NCBI GenBank assembly: GCA_030432735.1
Contig: JAUIMK010000008.1
Span: forward strand, 1 to 37,433
DNA length: 37,433 bases
Origin: a bacterium
Lineage (GTDB): Bacteria > Myxococcota_A > UBA9160 > UBA4427
Direction of reading: 5' to 3'
The notes below the pieces were generated by a model. The model made no database searches, was not told the DNA's origin, and saw only the letters and a program-made list of their open reading frames with translations. Position 1 is the first letter of the stretch. The number at the start of each line of letters is the position of its first letter. Below, one piece after another: positions 23,186 through 29,862 of the stretch. Both the position numbers and the translations under genes were made by a program.

Positions 23186-24190
23186 TCAGGCGCGCGCGAA
23201 GACGCTGACCGCGAAGCGTTCTCCCGCGTCCCGGATCTGCGCCTCGACGCGCAGGGAAGCGCCTCTCGCGAGCGCGTCGATCTCTTCGGGACCGTATTTG
23301 TGGGAGTCCTCGGTGTGGATCCGCTCGCCGGCCCGAAAGGCGACTTCGAGGTCGGCACCCGGGATCTCGACCCGTTGAGCGGCCAGGCTCTCGAGGAAGC
23401 TCTTCACCGCGCCCGAGTCCTCGTCGTAGCGGACGACGTGCCGGAACGCGTCGAGATCGAAGTTTCCGCCGAGCTCGCGGTTGATGCGTGCGAGCAGGTT
23501 GAGGTCGAAGCGGGCGGTGACCCCGTCGGCGTCGTCGTCGGCCGCCTCGAGCACCGCCGGATCCTTTCGCAGGTCGATGCCGACGAGCAGGCGATCGTCG
23601 GTCCGCATGTCGCGCGCGATGCGCGAGACGAACGCCGCGGCCTCGGGCTTGCTCAGGTTGCCGATCGAAGAGCCCAGCCAGAGCGTGAGCGTCGGGCCGA
23701 GATCGAGCGCGCGAAGCTCGGCCAGGCCCGCTTCGTACTCGGCGAGGGCGGGTCGGATCTCGAGCTCCGGGTGATCGCGCCCGAGCCGCTCGATGCTCTC
23801 CTCGAGGGCGGCTCGGGACACGTCGATCGGCGCATAACAGAGCCCGTCGCGGGTCTCGAGGAAGGCGCGGAGCAGGACCTCGGTCTTGATCGCGCTGCCG
23901 CTCCCGAGCTCGACGATCGTCTCGATCCGCGGATGGCGCACGGCCAGGTCGGGGGCGGCGCGTTCGAGGATCTCCGCCTCGGCGCGCGTCAGGTAGTACT
24001 CGGGGAGCTCGCAGATCTGCTCGAAGAGGCGCGAGCCTTCGGCATCGTAGAAGAACTGGCTCGGGAGCGTCTTGCTCGCGCGCGAGAGACCCTCCCGGAC
24101 CGCCTCGCCGAAGTCCAGCTGCGCAGAATCTGGCGGGACCTCGATCCAGTCGATGTCGACGCTTCGATCGGGGGACGCGTTGGATCGCAT
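23186..24190 (-). CDS. egtD: L-histidine N-alpha-methyltransferase (EgtD), ergothioneine biosynthesis
   Basis: 334 residues. SAM-dependent trimethylation of the histidine alpha-amine to hercynine, the first step of ergothioneine synthesis; soluble. Visible features: KTLPSQFFYDAEGSRLFEQI and ELPEYYLTRAE in the N-terminal part, the SAM-binding ELGSGSAIKTEVLL, YAPIDVS, LGSSIGNL (histidine/SAM contact region) and DLRKD, ARINRELGGNFDLDAFRH, and RIHTEDSHKYG near the C terminus, equivalent to the TExSxKY substrate-recognition region. The partner sulfoxide synthase EgtB, usually adjacent, is not in this window. The SHOCT membrane-protein gene lies 61 nt upstream on the same strand. Confidence 0.92.
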   Translation of the reverse strand: MRSNASPDRSVDIDWIEVPPDSAQLDFGEAVREGLSRASKTLPSQFFYDAEGSRLFEQICELPEYYLTRAEAEILERAAPDLAVRHPRIETIVELGSGSAIKTEVLLRAFLETRDGLCYAPIDVSRAALEESIERLGRDHPELEIRPALAEYEAGLAELRALDLGPTLTLWLGSSIGNLSKPEAAAFVSRIARDMRTDDRLLVGIDLRKDPAVLEAADDDADGVTARFDLNLLARINRELGGNFDLDAFRHVVRYDEDSGAVKSFLESLAAQRVEIPGADLEVAFRAGERIHTEDSHKYGPEEIDALARGASLRVEAQIRDAGERFAVSVFARA

Positions 24191-24251
24191 GCGAGGACCC
24201 TAGCATCGCATTCGCGCGCGTCCGGAGACGTCGCGTTCGGGCCGGCGCGAT

Positions 24252-24788
24252 TCAGGCGAGCAGCTTCGCCTTCGCGACCGCGTACTCCTCCTCCGTGAGC
24301 ACACCCTGCGCCATCAGCTGGTTCAGCTTCTTCAGCTGATCCGCGAGCGCATCGCCCGTCTGCACCTCGACCGGGAAGGACACGTCGGTCGTGACGACGA
24401 GGTCCGCTTCTTCTTCGGTGAGCTCGATGGCGTCTCCGCCCGGCGTCTGGGCGGCCATGCGACCGGACGCGAGGCGCGCCGCGTCTTCGGCAGCGAGGTC
24501 GTCGGCGTTCAGCGAGCTCAGTGCGTTCCCGCGCCGCGCGGCGAGACGCTCGGCGTGGGCCTGGGCGTGTTGGTTCGTTCGGATCGTCGGGTTGAGCTTC
24601 CGCTCGACGCGCTTCTCCGCCTTCGCCATCTCGACCTTGTTGGCGCGCAGGAACTTGATCGCACCGAGACCGAAGGTCGCGAGCGCCGGAAAGAAGGTGA
24701 CCGACGGCAACGTCTGCGTCGTCGTGCCGAGGAACGCGGCGATCGAGAGTCCCATCAGGGCCAGACCAGTCATCCTGGGATCGGACAT
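24252..24788 (-). CDS. SHOCT-domain membrane protein
   Basis: 178 residues from an ATG preceded by GAGGA. Two hydrophobic segments at about 7-21 and 29-47 would anchor it in the inner membrane. A charged linker (50-145; KRVERKLNPTIRTNQHAQ and acidic stretches) follows. The C-terminal 30 residues (LADQLKKLNQLMAQGVLTEE onward) are a classic SHOCT module: a short helix-Gly-(I/V)L(T/S)xEEF-helix that occurs at protein ends and is thought to mediate interactions. Function is unknown. It is divergent from an ECF-like sigma factor across a 264-nt gap that holds inverted GGGATTC repeats, and upstream of egtD. Confidence 0.85.
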   Translation of the reverse strand: MSDPRMTGLALMGLSIAAFLGTTTQTLPSVTFFPALATFGLGAIKFLRANKVEMAKAEKRVERKLNPTIRTNQHAQAHAERLAARRGNALSSLNADDLAAEDAARLASGRMAAQTPGGDAIELTEEEADLVVTTDVSFPVEVQTGDALADQLKKLNQLMAQGVLTEEEYAVAKAKLLA

Positions 24789-24863
24789 CGGATTTTCCTC
24801 GAGGGGTGGGGGCGCGCGTCGCGGGAAGCGACGCCTGCCATCGCGCTTCATCGTCGGGACGGC

Positions 24864-24895
24864 GGGATTCCCTTGAGGTGAATCCCCCGGGATTC
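24864..24895. promoter_or_regulatory. Triple GGGATTC inverted-repeat cluster between divergent genes
   Basis: GGGATTC (24864-24870), its complement GAATCCC (24880-24886) and GGGATTC again (24889-24895). The middle copy can pair with either neighbour; the right pair is a near-contiguous dyad GAATCCC-CC-GGGATTC. Lying between the divergent SHOCT and sigma-factor genes, it is a good operator candidate or a pair of mutually exclusive hairpins. Confidence 0.45.
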
Positions 24896-25052
24896 TCTCG
24901 AAGATCCCCGCGGGCAACGCCCCGAGGCCCCGTCTCGGAAGAAAATCGAGAAAATGCGCGTCCGCCTTGCCCGCTCCGCGCCGGGCTTCCGCCTTCCAGG
25001 ACAAGAGCGCTGGGCGTCCCCCGCCCGCGCCGGAATCCGGAAGGAGTGACCG

Positions 25053-25760
25053 ATGACCGTTTCGACCCTGAGCCCCGCATCCGCTTCGATGGCCACGCGA
25101 CCGGCGGGCACTGCCGCGCCGATCGCATCGACGGGCCAGGCCGCCCCGGTCCTGTCCATCACGACGGGCCGCCCGGTGGATCCCGCCGTCGCGGAACGCC
25201 GCCGCGAGGACCAGGCGCTCGTGCGCGAGATCCTCGCCGGCTCGGCCGAGGCGTTCGGCCGCCTCTACGAGCTCTACCACCAGCGCCTCTATCGCTTCGC
25301 CGTGAAGCGGCTCGGAGACGCGACGGAGGCCGAGGACGTCGTGCAGGACGTCTTCCTCGAGGTCCACAAGTGCCTGGGCTCCTGGGAGGGACGCTCCTCG
25401 CTCCTGACCTGGATGTTCGGCATCGCCCACCACCAGCTCTGCCGCCGCTTCCGCAAGAAGACGCCGATCGGCGTCCCGATCGAGCAGCTCGAGGCGCAGC
25501 CGCCGGTCGCGCCGGAGGCGCCCTCGGATCGTCGGGTCGAGGCGGCGCGGATGCTCGAGGTCTGCGCGGACGTCCTCGACGCGGAGGTGTCCGAGGCGCA
25601 GCGCGAGATCTTCGACCTCTACTACGGCGAGGGGCACCCGACCAAGGTGATCGCCGAGGAGCTCGGCAAGTCGAATCAGGCGGTGAAGATCAGCCTCTTC
25701 CGAACGCGCCGAGCCATGGAGGCCCGCCTCGAAGAGCACGGCATCCAGGCGAGCGCCTGA
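25053..25760 (+). CDS. ECF-like sigma-70-family RNA polymerase sigma factor
   Basis: 235 residues from an ATG with a strong GGAAGGAG site. An Ala/Thr/Pro-rich N-terminal extension (about 1-50) precedes sigma region 2 (about 62-130: AFGRLYELYHQRLYRFAVKR, then DATEAEDVVQDVFLEVHKCL and TWMFGIAHHQLCRRFRKK), and region 4 (about 175-228: SEAQREIFDLYYGEG, then IAEELGKSNQAVKISLFRTR). Only regions 2 and 4 are present, as in ECF sigmas. No anti-sigma gene adjoins it; the nearest membrane protein is the divergent SHOCT gene. The long N-terminal extension is unusual and could be regulatory. Confidence 0.93.
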   Translation: MTVSTLSPASASMATRPAGTAAPIASTGQAAPVLSITTGRPVDPAVAERRREDQALVREILAGSAEAFGRLYELYHQRLYRFAVKRLGDATEAEDVVQDVFLEVHKCLGSWEGRSSLLTWMFGIAHHQLCRRFRKKTPIGVPIEQLEAQPPVAPEAPSDRRVEAARMLEVCADVLDAEVSEAQREIFDLYYGEGHPTKVIAEELGKSNQAVKISLFRTRRAMEARLEEHGIQASA

Positions 25761-25813
25761 TCGGATCCGGCGCGCCGCGCCGCTCCGGCCGAGCTCCAGA
25801 GCCCTCAGCGCAA

Positions 25814-25837
25814 GCCGGCGCCCACCCGGGCGCCGGC
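25814..25837. terminator. 10-bp hairpin between two convergent sigma-factor genes
   Basis: GCCGGCGCCC (25814-25823), loop ACCC, GGGCGCCGGC (25828-25837). It is a perfect stem between convergent stops at 25760 and 25863, with no U-tract, so probably a bidirectional terminator-like structure. It is bracketed by an exact 14-bp direct repeat, GGCGCGCCGCGCCG, at 25769-25782 and 25842-25855. Confidence 0.5.
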
Positions 25838-25862
25838 GAGAGGCGCGCCGCGCCGACCGACG

Positions 25863-26429
25863 TCAGTCGGCAAGAAAAACGCCGAGGCGCTCCCGGGCGA
25901 GGGCCCAGTCGTTCTTGACCGTGCGCTCGGCCACCTTCACCTCGGCGGCGATCTCCGGGATCGTGAGCCCGCCGAAGACCTTGAGCGTGACGACGAGGGC
26001 GGCGCGTTCGTGCTCTTCGGCGAGGCGTTCGAGGGCGCGCTCCGCGATCTGGAAGCCCTCGTCGTCGGCCTGGACGGAGGGGAAGACCGATTCGTCGAGC
26101 TCCTGCTTCGCCGCGCCCCCGCCGCGCTTGTCCGCGCGGTGGCTCCGGGCGTGGTCGATCAGCACGTGGCGCATGATGCCGGAGGCGGTGTTGTAGAAGT
26201 GGGAGCGGTCCTCCCACTCGTGGGCCATCCGCGTCGAGAGCCGGACGAAGGCCTCGTTCACGACCGCCGTCGCCGAGAGCGTGTGGTCGCTGCGCTCGTT
26301 CCGGACGAGGTTCGCGGCGCGTCGCCTTAGCTCGGGGTAGACCAGCTCCCAGAGTCGATCGGCCATCGTCGCGTCTTCGCCCGCGACGCGAAGGAGCCCC
26401 GTGACCTCGCCGGTACCTTCTTTCGACAT
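25863..26429 (-). CDS. ECF sigma factor of the Sig-70_X6/ECF-subfamily type
   Basis: 188 residues, complete. It matches the Sigma70_ECF group common in Acidobacteria, Planctomycetes and relatives: VYPELRRRAANLVRNERSDH, then TLSATAVVNEAFVRLS, HFYNTASGIMRHVLIDHARS, a KRGGGA segment, and region 4 ending LTIPEIAAEVKVAERTVKND. It is distinct from the facing sigma factor at 25053-25760 in all these motifs. Such sigmas often lack a dedicated anti-sigma and may be controlled by Ser/Thr kinases or other means; none is adjacent. The aldo/keto-reductase-like gene lies 83 nt upstream on the same strand. Confidence 0.92.
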   Translation of the reverse strand: MSKEGTGEVTGLLRVAGEDATMADRLWELVYPELRRRAANLVRNERSDHTLSATAVVNEAFVRLSTRMAHEWEDRSHFYNTASGIMRHVLIDHARSHRADKRGGGAAKQELDESVFPSVQADDEGFQIAERALERLAEEHERAALVVTLKVFGGLTIPEIAAEVKVAERTVKNDWALARERLGVFLAD

Positions 26430-26512
26430 GCGGCGATTCTAGGGCATTCCGACCCGGCCGCTGGGTTCGTGCCTGCGCCGAGCGTCCGCGGACGGGGGAC
26501 GCGATGGCGGGC

Positions 26513-27706
26513 TCATGCCCGGGCGTCGCGGCCGCGGGCGGCGACGGCGAAGAGCATGGCCGGAACGCGCGGGTCGGCACGAGGGATGCCGACGAGCCGA
26601 AGGTTCTCTTCCACGTGGGCGGCTTCGCGCATGCCGACGACGACGGAGGTCACGTTGGCCGTGCTGCGGGCGAACTGGAGGGCGGCGAGGGCCTGGCCCG
26701 GTGCTTCCGGCAGCGCGCGCATCACGAACTCGGGGACGCGCCCGACGAGCCGGCCGCCGTAGAGGGGCGCGCTCGCGAAGACGGCGGTTCCGGTGTCCCG
26801 GAGACTGTCGAGGATGGCGCGGCTGTGCCCGTCCGGGCCGAGCTGACTGTCGAGAGCGACGCCTTCGCCCATCGCCAGTCCGTAGGGAAGCTGGATCGCG
26901 CGGAGGTGGTGGTCGGCCTGACCGACGTCGAGGGCGGCCTCGAAGACCTCGACGATCCCGAGATGGTTACGGTCCGTATCCGGGACCAGGAAGCCCTCCC
27001 AGGTGCACAGGCCGTAGGCGCCGATCCAGCCCCGCTCGACCGCGTGCTCGAGCGCTTCGAAGGCGGCCTTGAGGGCGTCCTTGAAGCCGTCGACGCCGCG
27101 GTCCTTGAGATGGATCTCGGGCTCCTGGATCAGGTAGTAGTCGAGGGTTTCGAGGCCGAGGTTGCGCCGGCTGCGCTCGATCTGGTCGAGCAGGAAGCGC
27201 GGGTCGATCGAGTGACCGCGATAGACGTCGTCGGGGGAGACGATGCCGCTGTCGATGTAGGTCGCGTAGAGATCGCGCTGCGCGGAGGTGTAGCTGCCGG
27301 CGCGATCCGGGTCGGGGGTGAGCCCGCCCCCCTTGGTGACGACGACGATTTCGTCTCGTGCGACGGTGCCTTCCGCGATCGCGCGGCGGAGCGCGTGTCC
27401 GATCGCGCGCTCGCTGGTCTGCATGCGATCGGAGAGTGCGGTGTCGAAGACGTTCACGCCGCCCTCGAGCAGGTCACCGACGACGCTCCGGTAGAGCAGG
27501 TCGTCGATGCCGCCGGGATCACCGCGCAGGGTGCCGAGGGAGAGCGACGAGAGCCAGAGCTCGTCCGGCCGGGTGAAGTGGTCCGCGGCGGTCGCGAGTC
27601 CGGCCTCTCGGCGGCGGGCGGTGATCCGGTCGGCGTAGCGGCGGGTACCGGCGGAGGTGGCTCGGCCGGGCAGGAGCCCTCCGGTTTCGGCAGCAGCGTC
27701 GGACAT
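26513..27706 (-). CDS. Aldo/keto reductase-like protein with altered catalytic residues
   Basis: 397 residues. The AKR barrel pattern is clear: SSLSLGTLRG (53-62), VNVFDTA (84-90), VVVTKGG (121-127), DQIERSRRNLGLETLDYYLI (174-193), and late barrel segments FASAPLYGG and SVVVGMREAAHVEENL. Of the AKR tetrad Asp-Tyr-Lys-His, Asp88 and Lys125 are kept, but the Tyr position (DTAxxY, residue 93) is Asp and the His position (D-x-Y-x-L-H, residue 194) is Gln. Ordinary NADPH-dependent carbonyl reduction is therefore doubtful. A long N-terminal extension and insert (about 130-170) also differ from short AKRs. It is divergent from the SDR gene at 27864. Substrate unknown. Confidence 0.85.
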   Translation of the reverse strand: MSDAAAETGGLLPGRATSAGTRRYADRITARRREAGLATAADHFTRPDELWLSSLSLGTLRGDPGGIDDLLYRSVVGDLLEGGVNVFDTALSDRMQTSERAIGHALRRAIAEGTVARDEIVVVTKGGGLTPDPDRAGSYTSAQRDLYATYIDSGIVSPDDVYRGHSIDPRFLLDQIERSRRNLGLETLDYYLIQEPEIHLKDRGVDGFKDALKAAFEALEHAVERGWIGAYGLCTWEGFLVPDTDRNHLGIVEVFEAALDVGQADHHLRAIQLPYGLAMGEGVALDSQLGPDGHSRAILDSLRDTGTAVFASAPLYGGRLVGRVPEFVMRALPEAPGQALAALQFARSTANVTSVVVGMREAAHVEENLRLVGIPRADPRVPAMLFAVAARGRDARA

Positions 27707-27815
27707 CGCGCCCGAGGCTACCGTGGGCGCCGCCCGGCGTGAAGGCCCGTGGCGGCGCGACGATCGGTGCCACCGTCGGTCGCCGGAGATGCCCGGCGTG
27801 CGCGGCGGCCCCGCC

Positions 27816-27821
27816 TATACT
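27816..27821 (+). promoter_or_regulatory. Putative -10 element of the SDR gene
   Basis: TATACT, five of six to TATAAT, 42 nt before the GTG start in a GC-rich divergent gap. No recognisable -35 or TG extension is seen, so the call rests on the hexamer and its position. Confidence 0.35.
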
Positions 27822-27863
27822 CGCGCCGCGCGCGGTCGGTGGCCGAGCCGGAGGAGAGTGCCC

Positions 27864-28655
27864 GTGACGGTGAATGTGAACGTTTCCGATCTCTTTTCGA
27901 TCGACGGGAAGGTGGCGCTCGTCACTGGCGGCGGCAGCGGCATCGGCTGGATGATCGCCGAAGGGTACGCCCGTGCCGGCGTGAAGGTCTACATCGCCTC
28001 CCGCAAGGAGGCGGAGCTCGAGGCGCGGATCGCGGAGCTCGGCGACGGCGGCGACGTGACTGCGATCGTCGCCGATCTGTCGACGGAGGCCGGCTGCAAC
28101 GCCCTCGGCGACGAGATCGAGTCCCGGGAGAACGGGAAGCTCGACATCCTGGTGAACAACGCCGGCGCGAACTGGGGCGAGCCCTACGAGACCTTTCCGG
28201 AGTCCGCCTGGAACCGCGTGCTCGACGTCAACGTGAAGGGCGTCTTCGCGCTGACCCGGCGTCTCACCGGCGCCCTCGAGGCGGCCGCGTCCCACGAGGA
28301 TCCGTCTCGCGTGATCAACATCGGCTCGATCGATGGGCTGACGGTCCCGGCCCTCGAGACCTTCTCCTACTCGGCGAGCAAGGCCGCGGTCCACCACATG
28401 TCCCGGGTGCTCGCGAAGAAGCTCGCGCCGAAGCGGATCACGGTGAACGCCGTCGCGCCCGGTCCGTTCCAGAGTCGCATGATGAAGGCGACCCTCGAGA
28501 ACGTCGGCGAGGCCATCAACAAGATGGTGCCCCTCGGACGGATCGGGAATCCGGAGGACATGGCCGGCATCGCGATCTTCCTCGCGTCTCGCGCCGGCCA
28601 GTACGTGAACGGGACCGTGATTCCCGTCGACGGCGGGATCAGCGGGTGCCGCTGA
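27864..28655 (+). CDS. Short-chain dehydrogenase/reductase, RhlG-like
   Basis: 263 residues from a GTG placed after GGAGGAGAG with good spacing. Classical SDR: cofactor loop TGGGSGIG (21-28), NNAG (98-101), catalytic Ser155 (INIGSIDG), Tyr169 and Lys173 (YSASK), and a C-terminal NGTVIPVDGG. The ASRK segment after strand beta-2 favours NADP(H). Spacing and wording (NNAGANWG, INIGS, VNAVAPGPFQSRM) resemble the RhlG/3-oxoacyl reductase subgroup, but substrate is not determined. It is divergent from the AKR-like gene and followed 22 nt later by a small hypothetical gene, probably on the same transcript. Confidence 0.92.
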   Translation: MTVNVNVSDLFSIDGKVALVTGGGSGIGWMIAEGYARAGVKVYIASRKEAELEARIAELGDGGDVTAIVADLSTEAGCNALGDEIESRENGKLDILVNNAGANWGEPYETFPESAWNRVLDVNVKGVFALTRRLTGALEAAASHEDPSRVINIGSIDGLTVPALETFSYSASKAAVHHMSRVLAKKLAPKRITVNAVAPGPFQSRMMKATLENVGEAINKMVPLGRIGNPEDMAGIAIFLASRAGQYVNGTVIPVDGGISGCR

Positions 28656-28677
28656 GCCCCGGGCCGGGTCGGGACCG

Positions 28678-28995
28678 ATGAGCCGCGTCCACCACCCCGC
28701 CTGCCGCGTCTCCGTGGCGGCCTTCGGCGACGGCCCGCCCTTCGAGTGCGACGACGCGGAGGTCTGGATCGAGGGCGGACGGATCCTGATCTCCTACTTC
28801 GACGACGAGGGGATCGTCGTGCTCGAGGGCTGGCCGCGGGACGGCGGGGGCTGGGAGTTTTCCGGCCGGAGCCGCCCGCGGCGAGCATTCCTGGCGCCGA
28901 TGTCCGACTCTCCGGGTGATCTCGAAGGAGAGATCGATGAACACGGGGAGATCGCCGTCTGGCGGCTGACCCTGGGCGACCCCGCCGGCGCCTGA
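28678..28995 (+). CDS. Hypothetical protein, 105 residues
   Basis: Not recognised. A compact, acidic protein with beta-strand-rich stretches (DAEVWIEGGRILISYFDDEG, then IVVLEGW), Trp/Gly-rich centre and EGEIDEHGEIAVWRL near the end. No signal peptide, membrane segment or known motif. Third codon positions are overwhelmingly G or C in this frame, which supports coding. The ATG is 22 nt after the SDR stop and 42 nt before the NYN gene, so it sits inside a three-gene co-directional run. Confidence 0.65.
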   Translation: MSRVHHPACRVSVAAFGDGPPFECDDAEVWIEGGRILISYFDDEGIVVLEGWPRDGGGWEFSGRSRPRRAFLAPMSDSPGDLEGEIDEHGEIAVWRLTLGDPAGA

Positions 28996-29037
28996 ACCTC
29001 GCGCTCTGGCCGGCACGCCGCGAAACGAAAGAGAACC

Positions 29038-29862
29038 ATGTCCGAAGAACCGCTGATCGCGGTGTTCGTCGACTACGAGAACCTCGCCCTCGGCGCGCGC
29101 GACTCGAAGTGGCGGACCCTCGACATCGACCTGATCCTCCGGCGCCTGCTCGAGAAGGGGCGCATCGTCTACAAGCGCGCCTACTGCGACTGGAGCCAGT
29201 ACCGGAACGACGTCCGTGAGTTCCACGCGCGCGGGATCGAGCTGATCGACATCCCGCGATCGAAGATGAGCGGCAAGAACAGCGCCGACATCCGAATGGT
29301 CGTCGATGCCCTCGACCTCTGTTATTCGAAGGAACACATCGAGATTTTCGCGCTGCTGACCGGTGACAGCGATTTCTCGCCGCTCGTCGCCAAGCTCAAG
29401 GAGAACCACAAGCGCGTCATCGGCTGCGGCGTCAAGAACTCGACGTCGGGACTGCTGATGGGGAGCTGCGACGAGTTCATCTACTACGACGATCTCGCGA
29501 AGGCCGCCGACCTGAAGGCAGGCAAGCGCGCGGAGAAGCAGAAGTCGAAGCCCTCGTCGAAGAAGAAGGCGTCCAGGACCAAGGCCGCTTCGAAGTCGAA
29601 GACGGAGGCGCCGATCAACGACGACGGCGCCGACGCGATCGACCACATGCTCGACGTCCTCGAGAACCTGTCGAAGGACCACGATGCGGTCTGGGGCTCG
29701 ATGATCAAGCAGGCCCTCAGGCGCGTCCATCCGGACTTCGACGAGACGAACGCCGGATACCGCAACTTCGCCGAGCTGCTCCAGGCGGCCGAGCGCGAGG
29801 GATGCGTGAAGCTCGAGTACGACGAGCGCCGCGGGAACTACAAGGTCGATCTGCTCGAGTAG
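29038..29862 (+). CDS. NYN-domain (PIN-like nuclease) protein with C-terminal LOTUS/OST-HTH domain
   Basis: 274 residues. The N-terminal NYN domain (1-155) is of the LabA/DUF88 type: VFVDYENLA with Asp12, NSADIRMVVDALDL with Asp84, and LLTGDSDFSPL with Asp110 and Asp112, the acidic set of a PIN-like RNase. A basic Lys/Ser-rich linker (160-190) follows, then a winged-helix LOTUS/OST-HTH module (about 196-272; DHMLDVLENLSKDHDAVWGS, then FAELLQAAEREGCVKLEYDE) that binds RNA in other proteins. The likely role is RNA processing or decay in the cytoplasm; the target is unknown. The ATG follows AAAGAGAACC. Its 3' end overlaps the convergent protease gene by 25 nt. Confidence 0.92.
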   Translation: MSEEPLIAVFVDYENLALGARDSKWRTLDIDLILRRLLEKGRIVYKRAYCDWSQYRNDVREFHARGIELIDIPRSKMSGKNSADIRMVVDALDLCYSKEHIEIFALLTGDSDFSPLVAKLKENHKRVIGCGVKNSTSGLLMGSCDEFIYYDDLAKAADLKAGKRAEKQKSKPSSKKKASRTKAASKSKTEAPINDDGADAIDHMLDVLENLSKDHDAVWGSMIKQALRRVHPDFDETNAGYRNFAELLQAAEREGCVKLEYDERRGNYKVDLLE

